Below, piece after piece: positions 10,201 to 20,100 of a stretch of 32,875 nucleotides of DNA. The notes beneath the pieces are model-generated. The model was given only the letters and a program-made list of their open reading frames with translations, did no database searches and was not told where the DNA came from. Position numbers and translations under genes: made by a program. Each line of letters opens with the position of its first letter. Positions within the stretch are counted from its first letter, which is position 1. Source of the DNA: a virus; IMG/VR virus record IMGVR_UViG_3300025120_000268, positions 1-32,875 of that record; one strand, 5' to 3'.

Positions 10201-13200
10201 AATATATCTCCATTGTCGTTGGCTTGTATTTTGTGTCCAAATCTTTGCCCCGCATCTGGATCATTTGATTGTATTGCAACTTGTTGGGTCCATGTGTCGT
10301 AAGTAGAACCATCTGATCCAACATTCCAATCGTACATATGCACTATACCTGTATCGCTGTCATAACCAGGTGCTGATACAAACAATAATTTTGGAGTTGA
10401 TGCTCTGCCTGAATTGTCAGTTGGTTCTGACACTGCTGTAGACCAACCAAAATTTGCATTTTCTAAATTGCTTGAACCATCGTGTGGGCCAGTCAATGTG
10501 TTTAGTTCACCGTAACTAAATGTTGAAGGAGCCCATATGTATGTTTTAACTAATCCGGAATTGGAAAATCTTGTACTCCCATCGGCTCCTAGTGCATTGG
10601 TGTAAGGTGCACCTGCTACTACAAAGTTTTCATCACTACTAATAGATAAACTTTCACCTAATCTTGAAGTGTTATCATTGCCTTCTGTCATAGTGAAACT
10701 GTTTTGTACTGTAAAGGCTGTGCCTGCATCTGCACTTCTTCTAAAATAGAAATGAACAGTACCTTTATCTTTGCCTGGTGCTGATACCACAAGTGTTCTT
10801 CCGTCTTCTCGACCTACAATTCTATAACCAAAATTTTGACTGCTCTCGGTATCTGGACTGTTTAAAATTGTTGTTGAATATGGATCTTCTTTTTCATATA
10901 TATTCCAAGTGCCTCCGTCATTGTCTGCAAAAACTCTATCACCATTTACTTTATTAGCAACATCTTTTTTCCTATAATCACTATATGAAAGTAGATCATT
11001 TACATTGTTCATTGTAGATAGTCTAACACTAACAAATTTGTAAACATCACCATATGTGCTAAATGTAGACTCGTCTTCAAGGACAGATATGCCTGCGCCT
11101 AACCTACTTGCGTTTACGTAATTTATTAAAACTTGATTAGCATTTGGTACTTCTTGTATCTCGTACACTCCATTTAATTCTTCAAACTGTGAATTTCGTA
11201 TTCCAACGTATTCTCCTTTGACAAATGAATGACTTAAATTTGTTCTTATCAACAACTGTGTATCATTGTTAAAAGATTGCATGTTTTTTATTGTGTTATC
11301 AGTAGAGGTAATTCTTTGTACGTCCCAATCAGTATTTTTTTTCCTAGCAATCCAAACAAGATCATTGTTTTGAATTGAGTTCATGTCTAAATTTTCTAAT
11401 TGTTCTATGTCGTATGCAGTGTGTTGTACATCTTGTCTTCTAGGCCAACCTGCTGTTTTATAAACTATATGTGAATCTCTATCAAACCCTTCTTGAGAAT
11501 AATCGTATCTGCTAAAAGTCGATGATGCTGTATATTCTAGCGGAGATAGATACAACTGATCTTTAGTGACTGCTACTGATCTGTTGTAACTTTGTGTTGT
11601 TCCTACATCTAATAATTCAATTGATTGAATGTTGTTTGTAAATTTATCATCATCTAGTCTTACTTGCACAGATTTTAATCCATCAACATTTCCAAATTCA
11701 CCAACTCTAATCATCCATTCGGGGTACGTTTCAATTGCTAAACTTTCATCATTAAATTGTGCTTTCAATAATCTATCTATGGCAGTCTGTGTGCCTTTGT
11801 CTCTAATAAATCCTTGATAAAATTTGTATTGTGAAATATCATTTACAAACAAGTTTTCTAAATATGATCTGCTTTGGTATCCAATTAAATGTTGAGCAAG
11901 ACTTTGTTGATCTTCATCAAAATTATTTGTTTCTAAATTGTAAAAGTCATTAAACTGATTAATTTTGTAATCAAAATTTGGAATTAATGCAGGTTTTGGT
12001 TTTGTATCTTTAATTTGCCATTGTGCAAAATTAAATGTAGCACTACTGTTATGATTTGTCTTAGCAACAAAAAACTTGGCGTCATATTCAACTGTGTCAC
12101 CAATTTCATAATTTGTGTTTGCTAACCATAAAGTAACTTTTGCTTCATCAAAAACAAAACCTGGTGAATAATAATCACCATTCCAATTGCCTGTTTTCCA
12201 ACCAACTAGTTTTAATCTTTCTTGCCTAAAACCTGTAGTAGTTTCAAATATCACATCATTGAACACTGTTTTATTATCAAAAATTATTAGATGTTCTTTT
12301 TGAACAGAATTCATTGTTACATTGAATATTCCTACTTCAGCATTTTTATTTGATATATTAAATGTTGTTCCTATTCTTTTAGTTGATATTTCTTTCCTAG
12401 GAATTGACCTACCGCCTGCATCTAGAACACTGTAATCATCACGCATGTTTGTAAGTCTGCTGATAATACTATTATTTGTTTCTAGATTAAATCCGTTTGC
12501 GCCTGCCGATATTGTTATTGCAGAACCTGGTTGCCAACCTTGAGTTGTCCAATATAAAAATTCTTTTGCTGAAGTTTCCCAATTTAATGTTTCTTTTATT
12601 TCATTACTAAAGTTATCAAAAACAAATCCTTGTGATTCTAAATATTTTCCATAACCTATAACAAAATCAGTTACTTCTTGAACTGTTTTTAAAACTGTGC
12701 CGTACGTTACTGTTTTTACATTGCTTGACCAATTTTTATATATAAAAGCATTCGCTGTACCTACTGCTATTTTGTTTACATTTGAATTACGTATTGGGTT
12801 TAAAACTTTAAAATATGGTCTTAAAGAATTGTACCCAACAACTTTAAATCCACCTTGTAGTGTAGAGCCATCATTACTAATATTTGTATTTTTTTCAATA
12901 AGCACACCAGAATAATCAAAACTGTTCACAGGGTTCGATGTTCTAAATAAAATTTTGTAGTTTTCGTCTGGTATAAATTGAGAACCACTTGAACTTGCCG
13001 GTGACGTTGAATCTGTTAAAATTTTTATATTGGCTTTGTCAGTAAACCCTCCTAATTTATATGCAAGTTGTACTTTTAGATTTTTTAGTTTATCATAAAA
13101 GAAAACTGCCGGATCAAGATTTTCTTTAATCAAATAATTTACAACCCATGGCTGATAACCTGCAGTCACGTATCTTGTAACGGCTCCAGTAGTACTGCTT

Positions 13201-16200
13201 GTTTCAGTCTCTAAATGGTATTTGCTGTCCACTAGTGATTGACGTGTTTCTGTATCTTTGTCTATTAAATTGCCCGAAACATTTAGTGTCAATCTTGAAT
13301 TATCAAAGTACAATCCAAAAAACTTGGTTGGTTTTGTCAGTGCTAACAATTTCATTGCTGAAAAAGGATACGCTGATGATCTTCTCCACGCAGTTTCTGA
13401 CGGTGATTGATCTCCAAAACTCCAAGGATGTGTTGTATTTCTTGTTGTTTCTCCAGCAACTATTCCAATTGCTAACGGTGTTTTTAAATTTCCTGAATCG
13501 TCTACCGGTAGATAATTTGCTAACCCTGTTCTTATGTATCTGGTGTGAGTAGCATTTATATTTCTGTCATATCCTGCCGCTAGGTCCTCCCATAAAACAG
13601 AATTACCTGCTGTGTAAGGTGCTGGACCATAATTATCATCCCACGTTGTAGGCTTTTCGGTATACCCCAACATTTCCCATGGATGCGTGTGTGGTCTGTC
13701 TGTATCATAAAACAATTTGAAAATACCTCTCCAATACCCCGGAAGACTTTCGTTATTGATTGAGTCTTTAGTAAAACTGTAATTCCATGTAAAGGCATCT
13801 GAACTTACATATGTTGAATTGTTCTGCCAATCAACACCGTTCTTTCCTGCCCAAGCATAGAAGTCTGTTGACAAAACCGTATCAACTTCCGGTAATGTGT
13901 AATCGGTTTTTGTGAAACCCGACGGTATTACGTCTGTTAATTTTAACAGTGTAGAATCATATACAGTTTTACAGTTGTTGTATATTCTTTTTTCAAATTC
14001 TAACAAGACATTGTCTCTGTAATCTCCATAGGAAATGGTTCTTGATCCATCGTGTCCTATAATCACAGATTGACTTGTTCTGTAAGTGTTGTCTGTGACT
14101 ATCTCTGGTTTGAATTTTGGATACATTCCAAGTTTTGTTGGGGTAGGTGGTATAAAATTGCCAGTTGTATCACTATAATCTTTTATCTTTAGAACGTCCC
14201 CCTCTGAAATTGTAGTTTTAATTGTTATGCTGTCATCGGTTGTACTGAATGTATAGTCAGTGTCAACGTATAGTTGTACATCATTTAAGTAGACATATAC
14301 TGCTCTGTTGCTTGGTGTTGTCATTGAATGCGTAGAATCAATTGCATATTCAACTTCATTAGAGTCTAAAACTGTATACGTTCTTAAACTAAAATTAGGG
14401 CCAAATCCTATCATGTCCTCAAAGAAGAACGGGAAAGTATTGTTTTTGTTTTGACTTACAGTGTCTATAAGTTCATCGACATGAGCAGGAACATCTCCAT
14501 CATAACTTTTTGCTTTGCTGTTATTGATAAAATTTTCTTTGAATTTTTGATATTCTAAATTAGCATAATCTAATGACTTGATTACGTTTGCATTTTGATC
14601 AATCAAACTGAAAATGCCTTGCGGTAATGGTGCAGAGTGTTGGATAATAGTTCCACCTTTTGTTCTTACATCAGGTAGATCTCTTAAATTAGAAGACCCC
14701 GGAATATCTCCGATAATATCAGTATTCTTTTCTTGTATGTCATGTACGTGTTTTGATACTTCTCCAAAAGTAAATTCACCTAACGGACTGTTTAATGGAT
14801 TGACAGATAAATTTTCCGGCACCTCATATAAACCAATTCCGTTAATTTTTGTAGCAGATGAATAACATGACAATTTTACAATATCTCCAACATTAAGTTC
14901 TTTAACAAAATTTACATATTTGTTTGTGGTCCCATCAGACAGAATATAATCCGTTGTTAGATCTTTTCTAATATGGTTTACGTCTACACTTACTTCAAGG
15001 TCTAACAGAGACACAGAATTTTTATAAACATCTATTGGAAAAAGTTTTTTTTCATCTGCTGTTACAACAATAGTTCTAACAACTCTTTGTTTACTTTCTG
15101 CTTCTCTTTGTACCCAACTCTCTTTTGGAGTGTGTGTTGTCGCTCCTGTTGTATAGTTTAAATGTCCGGATCTCAATTTTTTAGTTACAAACGTTTCTCC
15201 GCTTTTGTATGTAAAACTATCTGAAACAAGATCTGAGCTAAAAACAATATCTCCTACATTGTTTATTGTTTTATATTTTACTTTGATGCCTAAAACTGTG
15301 TCTGTGACTGCTGTATCTGAAGTTTTGTATTCAAAAACTTTTGCTCCAGCAAAATTTGTATTAGGAAAGTACGTGGTATCACTAAAACTTTTATCTTCCA
15401 AATTATCAAAAACATCAAACAATGGTTGTTGATTTACTTTTGTTTTTTCTTGTCCAGTACTCCAAGTTTTAGTTGTTGAACTATATGCATACGTCTTTCC
15501 TTGATTGTTTGTTCCTAATTCTACAAATACACTCTCTGCATCTCCTGGGTCTGTGTCGGTGCTAGGAGTCAATGCAATGATTTTGGCCGTAGTGCTGTCT
15601 CCAACATCAACAAAATTTACAGTAAAAATTTTATTTTTTACCAACGGGTCTGTATCTGCTGTGAACAAAATACGCATTCCGTCTTGTATAGATAGTCCGT
15701 CAATGATATAACCTGTTTGGCTTACTATGTCTGTAAAAGCATCAGTAGTCACTGTGTCTATAAGTGTAACAGATGTTTTTGCTATTAAACCGTGATCATA
15801 CAATTTAAGGCTAGAATCAAATTCTATAATTGGTCTTTTTGCTCTGTCTGTTTCTAAAAGATTAGGAGTGTAACTGTTTGCAACACCAGTGGCTTCAATC
15901 ACAGATTTGTGAAACCATCTGTTGTATCTTGACCAAGCATTTTGATCTAAAGAATCTCTTTTTATTGTGATGTAATCTTTTGTTTCTGGTCTGTAAAATG
16001 CTTTTGCATATGGTCTTGAATCATAGTCAACCGAGTCAAACAATGTAGTGGTTTCAGTAGCATAAGATTCAGGAGTAATTAAATTTGCTGTGTCAGTTAA
16101 AGTTATACTATCACCTACGCCTTCAACATAAAATTCATTATTGTTATACACTGCTGTATCTGTAACATTTGTTGAAAATTTTACTTTCATGCCGTTCGAT

Positions 16201-17150
16201 AAAACAACACCCGAAGATGTTGTGTAATTTTTTGCACCTAAAATATCATCTGCAACATTGATTTTTGTTGCGTCGTTCACTGTCATTACACGTATTACTC
16301 CATGCATGGCTTGATGATTTCCACATTGATAATATAAAGTGTCTGGAGCATCAGTAGGAATAACAAATTCTACTGTGCCTTTGTCAGTACCTGCGTTTGT
16401 AACGCCTGAAGTGTACAACACAGAAGTTGAGCCGTCCACCGCAACTCCTGTTTTAAAAGGTTCAGTCATTATGTAGAACGGATGCCCGGCGGCGTTAACT
16501 ATAAATTTGTATGTGTTGCCTCTGTAAAGTGTAAGTGTTGGACTGTCAACTCCGGCTCTGGTGCTAAAATTGTAGGCTCCGGCCGCATTATTTTTTACAT
16601 CTATTTCTGTGACAGCGCCTGTGCCAACTGTGTTTATTGTAATTGCGTTAGGACCATCAGGCAACCAATAGTACTCTCTATAATTTACAAGTTTATCAAA
16701 ATCAACTGCTGGATTCCATGCATATACTTTTTCTTTGTTAAGTCTATCATGATTATCTACTAGTCCACCAAAATATTTTATTTGATTGATGTAGTCGTCA
16801 TAGGTTCCAGTAAATTTAACCTGGTCTTCAGGATTTATACTAGATGTGTCTCTGTCAGTATAAGTGACTGTTGGTTCTAGTTGATAATTTTTCCTATCTG
16901 TGCTGGTGGCAGTAAGATATTTGTCTTTGTTTGTATTTCTAGTATAAGCAGATTCATGTCCAATAAAGCCATCTAGTCTTTCAAGTTGACCCGGCTGTAT
17001 CAATTGATCAAGTGTGCTTGATAAAAATCTTTCGTTGGCATCCGTCCTGTAAAACGCAGGAAGGTGTGCAACTGATCTACGTATTTCAACTCCGTTTTTG
17101 TCTTTGAATATTACGCTATTACTTTGTGAATTAATTGATCTGTCTGCCAT
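4245..17150 (-). CDS. Giant multidomain virion protein (4301 aa; baseplate/tail-fibre region)
   Basis: One uninterrupted frame covers 39% of the window. It starts two bases after the gp6 stop and is probably co-transcribed from the gp6 late promoter.

Visible parts, by approximate residue: a head with NYREYYWLPDGPNAI (~155-170); a cupredoxin-like insertion (~205-290) with H223, C276, H279 and M282 placed like type-1 copper ligands; a conserved core around NFDEDQQSLAQHLIGYQSRSYLENL (~1740-1800); an FG-GAP/integrin-like beta-propeller (~2095-2455; blades with VVSAPG, VVAGAPY, FVSAPGYD, FVTAPGYD); a W-rich segment GEVWWDLSTARWLWYEQG (~2630-2650); two GSGYT...PT modules (~3240 and ~3365); and a C-terminal array of beta repeats with GDGST...F (~3535-4200).

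I recognise the YYWLP.GP and QHLIGYQ core from very large structural proteins of marine T4-like phages, sometimes called VrlC-like. No separate gp7 or gp8 gene lies here, so it may replace such a wedge protein (inference). There is no signal peptide. Confidence 0.85.
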   Translation of the reverse strand: MADRSINSQSNSVIFKDKNGVEIRRSVAHLPAFYRTDANERFLSSTLDQLIQPGQLERLDGFIGHESAYTRNTNKDKYLTATSTDRKNYQLEPTVTYTDRDTSSINPEDQVKFTGTYDDYINQIKYFGGLVDNHDRLNKEKVYAWNPAVDFDKLVNYREYYWLPDGPNAITINTVGTGAVTEIDVKNNAAGAYNFSTRAGVDSPTLTLYRGNTYKFIVNAAGHPFYIMTEPFKTGVAVDGSTSVLYTSGVTNAGTDKGTVEFVIPTDAPDTLYYQCGNHQAMHGVIRVMTVNDATKINVADDILGAKNYTTSSGVVLSNGMKVKFSTNVTDTAVYNNNEFYVEGVGDSITLTDTANLITPESYATETTTLFDSVDYDSRPYAKAFYRPETKDYITIKRDSLDQNAWSRYNRWFHKSVIEATGVANSYTPNLLETDRAKRPIIEFDSSLKLYDHGLIAKTSVTLIDTVTTDAFTDIVSQTGYIIDGLSIQDGMRILFTADTDPLVKNKIFTVNFVDVGDSTTAKIIALTPSTDTDPGDAESVFVELGTNNQGKTYAYSSTTKTWSTGQEKTKVNQQPLFDVFDNLEDKSFSDTTYFPNTNFAGAKVFEYKTSDTAVTDTVLGIKVKYKTINNVGDIVFSSDLVSDSFTYKSGETFVTKKLRSGHLNYTTGATTHTPKESWVQREAESKQRVVRTIVVTADEKKLFPIDVYKNSVSLLDLEVSVDVNHIRKDLTTDYILSDGTTNKYVNFVKELNVGDIVKLSCYSSATKINGIGLYEVPENLSVNPLNSPLGEFTFGEVSKHVHDIQEKNTDIIGDIPGSSNLRDLPDVRTKGGTIIQHSAPLPQGIFSLIDQNANVIKSLDYANLEYQKFKENFINNSKAKSYDGDVPAHVDELIDTVSQNKNNTFPFFFEDMIGFGPNFSLRTYTVLDSNEVEYAIDSTHSMTTPSNRAVYVYLNDVQLYVDTDYTFSTTDDSITIKTTISEGDVLKIKDYSDTTGNFIPPTPTKLGMYPKFKPEIVTDNTYRTSQSVIIGHDGSRTISYGDYRDNVLLEFEKRIYNNCKTVYDSTLLKLTDVIPSGFTKTDYTLPEVDTVLSTDFYAWAGKNGVDWQNNSTYVSSDAFTWNYSFTKDSINNESLPGYWRGIFKLFYDTDRPHTHPWEMLGYTEKPTTWDDNYGPAPYTAGNSVLWEDLAAGYDRNINATHTRYIRTGLANYLPVDDSGNLKTPLAIGIVAGETTRNTTHPWSFGDQSPSETAWRRSSAYPFSAMKLLALTKPTKFFGLYFDNSRLTLNVSGNLIDKDTETRQSLVDSKYHLETETSSTTGAVTRYVTAGYQPWVVNYLIKENLDPAVFFYDKLKNLKVQLAYKLGGFTDKANIKILTDSTSPASSSGSQFIPDENYKILFRTSNPVNSFDYSGVLIEKNTNISNDGSTLQGGFKVVGYNSLRPYFKVLNPIRNSNVNKIAVGTANAFIYKNWSSNVKTVTYGTVLKTVQEVTDFVIGYGKYLESQGFVFDNFSNEIKETLNWETSAKEFLYWTTQGWQPGSAITISAGANGFNLETNNSIISRLTNMRDDYSVLDAGGRSIPRKEISTKRIGTTFNISNKNAEVGIFNVTMNSVQKEHLIIFDNKTVFNDVIFETTTGFRQERLKLVGWKTGNWNGDYYSPGFVFDEAKVTLWLANTNYEIGDTVEYDAKFFVAKTNHNSSATFNFAQWQIKDTKPKPALIPNFDYKINQFNDFYNLETNNFDEDQQSLAQHLIGYQSRSYLENLFVNDISQYKFYQGFIRDKGTQTAIDRLLKAQFNDESLAIETYPEWMIRVGEFGNVDGLKSVQVRLDDDKFTNNIQSIELLDVGTTQSYNRSVAVTKDQLYLSPLEYTASSTFSRYDYSQEGFDRDSHIVYKTAGWPRRQDVQHTAYDIEQLENLDMNSIQNNDLVWIARKKNTDWDVQRITSTDNTIKNMQSFNNDTQLLIRTNLSHSFVKGEYVGIRNSQFEELNGVYEIQEVPNANQVLINYVNASRLGAGISVLEDESTFSTYGDVYKFVSVRLSTMNNVNDLLSYSDYRKKDVANKVNGDRVFADNDGGTWNIYEKEDPYSTTILNSPDTESSQNFGYRIVGREDGRTLVVSAPGKDKGTVHFYFRRSADAGTAFTVQNSFTMTEGNDNTSRLGESLSISSDENFVVAGAPYTNALGADGSTRFSNSGLVKTYIWAPSTFSYGELNTLTGPHDGSSNLENANFGWSTAVSEPTDNSGRASTPKLLFVSAPGYDSDTGIVHMYDWNVGSDGSTYDTWTQQVAIQSNDPDAGQRFGHKIQANDNGDILAVASIATGKAGKVEIFTRSSLTNDDSTQYVWTHRQTLTGASADGSTLNVAFGEDIAMSKDGTKLFVTAPGYDKTNQADAGAVYYYKFNADGSTNLYTQQQLLQAPDLQTNMKFGTTINTNLEGTRITIGAEKQSNSREMKFDTGATTFDLQDTTVVDLNIGSGGVYTATMYNTELVIDDRLVTTKVSANDDFGRGVYINERGVYIGAPDDDSATTVINDGTVAQFELNTIGSYSWKQLVKEQALIDNRKIKSAFVFNRNTNEVVDNLDYYDPIKGRILGIADREINFKSEWDPAVYNVGQGQSTVDQRTAWGEEHIGEVWWDLSTARWLWYEQGTQEYKTKHWGELFPGATIDIYEWVESTNTPTDWDNLSDTAAGVSQSISGQPKYADNTVYTVKQKYDSASNSFVNYYYYWVKNSVFLPALDKSVVVRKNTTSYISNVIQNPLGSGIKYFGVTDSNKLLIFNVKNTLANDNIVFNINYSDVTTDDEDHSVWKLFSEGDPNDRPGARIENKWWDSLIGADTSGNVVPEIGLPVNRKYGNSIRPRQSWYINRYNALKEIVDYTNSVMIKNELANTISYNNLDKQEPEPTAQSGLWDASVDTYADLTYIDTRDLSGTVNYLVKADEVNSNGFWAIYQWNGTEFVRTKLQTYKTSVYYELKDWYGTDTSVHGMIHSADTPIDAQVTFEYELDTLNLAVGKHVKVTKADTGGWKLFMKTATGYTNVGTENGTIQLKNSLYDYSIDNTGYAGDDTFDDNFFDQEPTIETRNILTALRDDIFVGELKGEYNNLFFIGLRKVLEEQGYVDWLFKTSFLNVKNNFRELTQRKTYTTGADSYVEEYIKEVKPFHTKLREYKVGYNKTETQDGLFTDFDNPPFYDQEIKTIRNLDVGSTADATRITEYPHKIWNDSYKKSVKSLTLNSGGSGYTTAPTVTFVGGSVENTGPFQILGRSNSSSTSGSYGYFYPLFSSEQNANIYDTQQGGSGRSFTVTFDEHVGKTFYMPASTTNEAVSTRNFEFKLYEEPTVTHATATAVVQGGSVTKINLLTAGSGYTSTPTMLLIGGASDGSTPTDNAKAYANLNNDLVRDIDVFVKFDRIDQTAIVYEWVKNTAYGYNTLVRYNNELYKTTSAFTSTTKFAENKGNLQKLRGDETFLTAAGRTLGMYTPESGMAGNDLTQLMDGIDYGGVMVTGLMFNQDQGWDKSPWFDTPWDNYGSSSVRTFYGDGSTVLFTFDTAPSITDVYTVYFDGVRQSAEVHRGDGSTTQFTLSTAPGNNVKVEFILFDDDKVLTPTDDRTLDTRLSGGLFSSAVGISPSDIIQDGDGFVTPETSFAPEENVPGQIFDTLDIKVYTSPESGVPFIVDKSYRGDSNTTTFAIGQQPGTQAGVMVTLNNVPQNALASDSTVNYTVDTAAKTITFATAPSNGSVVNIKSFAVSGNNYVLLNSFTGDGSTKAFTTGSRDTYQLDSALPQLYVTVDGAPTTAFTTTELDKAVTVTFDTAPGSGKAIQIAGFNQDPSTRAFAEIRSEDISFDGSSSYTLDYPPGAIGPFAGLTILEVGGTILRGPDNTYYSADGSTYNYGILSTLSDGSTVDPAKSITSASEVEVYKNGVQQLLNTDYTVDIAGQKIDFTNVPESSDVIAIATLVDNHYAMIGSQVALDLTKIAADGITLSSGDNIRATTFNNALGMKQRREILEGRPSGELFLNNEPLNSDYVFVTLNGTQTLVQNYDYILSGNKLTISGIALTSSDRIDVMYFAVESATNATGFRIFKDMLNRTFYKRISSSNTTTLATALEDGDATFTVADGTVLTEPNASVNMPGVVFIDKERIEYFTKSVNTLGQLRRGTLGTGIKSHASGASVVDAGGQQTVPYADTVATKTHTGDGSTVSFATTYAPARGEDLDIFIGGQRLSFKHELDDSTLTRGYSVDGSTANVTLTTAPASATQIKIVQKRGNTWYTAGSSTAADGKGLQKSITSQAKFIAGEPTNAPE
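4268..4272 (-). promoter_or_regulatory. Shine-Dalgarno inside the end of the giant gene
   Basis: The minus strand reads AGGAG nine bases before the ATG at 4258. It sits within the last codons of the 4301-aa gene and decides the start of the 236-aa protein, whose first 14 bases overlap the giant gene. Confidence 0.6.
4545..6555 (-). repeat. Degenerate GDGST-type beta repeats in the C-terminal part of the giant protein
   Basis: The element GDGST-x-F-x(6-10)-AP recurs in the translation, with variants YGDGSTVLFTFDTAPS, RGDGSTTQFTLSTAPG, YRGDSNTTTFAIGQQPG, FTGDGSTKAFTTGS and THTGDGSTVSFATTYAP. Several are followed by a strand pair of the type VTLNNVPQ...YTVD...ITFATAPSNGSVVNI. The copies are diverged in DNA and spaced unevenly, so this is a protein-level repeat, probably stacked beta domains forming a fibre-like arm. 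Confidence 0.6.
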
Positions 17151-17152
17151 CG

Positions 17153-20100
17153 TTAGTATCCTGACCCGCTACTGCCTGAACTGGATGATGAACTTCCACT
17201 TCCTGCACTACTAGAGGTCACCGTAGATACTGCTGATGTTGATCTTGCACTTGATGTTGTGTCTGTGGTTGATGTTACAACTGAGCCAGAAGCCGCTAAT
17301 TGGTTGGCACTAATTGCATCAATTATAGAAACATCATCAACGGTGGCCCCACTGATAAAAATTTCATCGTCTGCTCCTGATATCTGGAACAATGATCCAA
17401 AACTTTGTCCGCTTTGGTTTGGCACAATTACAACAGAAAGCAAATCGGGTGCTAGTTGTTTGTGAATGTATGCCGCTAATTCTGTAAAATAAAATGTGTC
17501 ACCAAAATCAAAATTATCTAAAGCAAAAAACTCGTTGATTGCTTGTATAACTTTAGTTTGAATGACTGCATTTGTAACTCTAGTTGCTGTGTTTTTTACA
17601 ACTTTAAATGTTGCTTGAAATTCATTGTCTGCTTTTGCCCCAAACAGTATCTTGTATTTTACTGGATGATAAACTAATTGGTCTGATAGGCCTTTCAGTG
17701 GATTCAAATAACCACTGTAACTAATTCTCAATTGATCAGATGTTGATTCAGTAGGTTTTGTGCCACCTTCTTTTAGCCATGTCCTAAATCTTGAATCATA
17801 ACTTCTTTCTAGCATGTAAAGATCAACAATGTTACTGACGCTAGGATCAATCCTTGTGTCTTGTCCTGCATGATGTTTGTATTGAAAATTAATTGTTGCC
17901 CTGCCTCTTCTTGCTATGTAGTCTGTTGTTGTAGTCAAAGTAAGAGTGGCCGCATCATATTTTTTAATAACATTTTCTGTACCTTCGTAAAAATAAAATA
18001 ACTGCCCATCTGTATATGCTCCTGGCAGTGTTATGTCTGCTTCATTTAATGACACAACAAAATTTGTACCTGCATATGGTCTAAATCTTTCGATATTATT
18101 ATAACTTAGGTATTTTTCAAAAAATACAAATTTAGTTGTAGGATTAACAGTTGGTTCAACTATAATGTCAAATATTTCGGGATTGTCAACTACACCGTCA
18201 TCATCTGAGTCGCGGAATCCTACCTGTACTTTTCTATTGTCTTGATAACCATCTGCTTCTTCAATTGTGTCAACAACTGACCATTCAATGTTATAGCCCA
18301 AGCCTAGTCCTGTACTTAATTTAGTGTTGTTTTTAAGAACTTTGATACTGTCTTTGACTGCTACTCCTGTTTCATAATCATAAACTTTTTCAGTTTTATC
18401 ATAGTGAAACTTGTTTTGTTTTTCAGATTCAAAAATATATGCTAATGATCTATATGTGACTGTGTAGGTGTTTCCATCATTTGTAAATTTAAAGAACCAA
18501 CTTTGATCTTTATTTGTGTTAGTTGAGTCTCCTGCAGATGTTAAGTCAAAACTTGTTGATGCACTCAGATTTGAAGATGTAATAACTATCCATTCACCAG
18601 TTTCTTCATTGAATCTTAATGCAAATTCTTCAAATGCATTTATTCTTTCTATTATATCATCTTTTAAAACACTAGTAAAAGTATTTGTAAAGACAGGAAA
18701 TACTTGATTCAACACTGCGTTTGCAGGAACTATATCATTCAGTGTCACTGGTCCAACGCCTGACTCTAAATTTCCCTCGCCAAAATTTGATCCATCACCC
18801 TCTAGGCCTGAAACTTTTACCCATGCTCTGTCTTGTGCGTTTTCCGTGCCTGCTGTAACTAATTTTCCATTTAGAAATTCTCTAGTGTCTGGAGATGTAA
18901 ATTTTATAAGTGCTCCAACTTTTGCATATTTTAAATTAGAAGTTGAAAATCCTCCAACTGCCAAAGGACCACTTGCATTAAAATAACCTGTGTTGGTATT
19001 TGTACCTGTTGTAGTGCTTACCCATGACGCTGACAATGAACTTAAATCTTTTGTTCCATATTTGAAATAGAAAAATTGACTTGAAGTAGCATCTTTTAAT
19101 TTGCTTTCAACACTGTTGTTAATTGTACTTAAAATTTCATTTGTGTTGTTAAATGTAAAACTAAAGGCAGGTGTTGTTTCTTCTCTATATAAAATACCGT
19201 CTTCAGCAAAAACACTAACGTTAGAATATGCACCTGTAGGATCAACAATTTCTTTAGCTCTTGATATACCTGATGCTGTTCTGTTAACTGACTTTACTTT
19301 AATAATTTCTTGCGAGGCTGACAAAGGTACCACATTGTAATCTTCTGCTGTAATCATTCTGTTTTGAGCGTAATAAGATTGTGGTGCTTTTTCTTTGATT
19401 GAATCAGATGATTCTGTTGGCGCCGCGTTGTAAACTGATTGTTGTAGTGATGCTGAAATATTTAATGTTTGTGGAGCACCATTTTTATCATTGTATCCTA
19501 TACTAAAGTTAATACCTGTCATGTCTGCAGGTTGAACTGAATATGACGCATTGTCTGATTGTCTATAATATGATCTAAATGCACCTGAAGGTAGATTTGA
19601 AAAGTTTCCATCACCAAAAACTAAATCTACTGTATCATTATTTTTTGTAACAACATTGTAGATATTTCTTTGACTTTTTGCTAATGAATTATAAATTGCA
19701 TTGTTACCTGAAGTAGTTGGAACCTTGTCCCAAAGATTTTCTAATTGTCCAAAATCATCAAGTTCATATAACCATACATCGGAATTATTAATGTTTTGAA
19801 CATTAATAGGTTGAATAAAATTTGTTGTTGGGTTTTCAATGTTAAATTCTAAATTTGACAATACCCCTTGTTTGAACAAAGTAAAAAAGCCTGTGTTATT
19901 TGACGTATCGCCAGCACCATCTGTCCTGTATATGTAACTAAAAGCGCCACCTGGAATTGGGGTGTTTTCATATATGCTTTCAGATCCAGATATTGTTGAT
20001 GGTACAATTTCAAATGCTCGGTCTATTCCACTAACTGATCTACTAAAAGTAAAGATAGGTAGGTCTGTGTTGTTAGAACTTGTATTATAGATTTCTGTTT

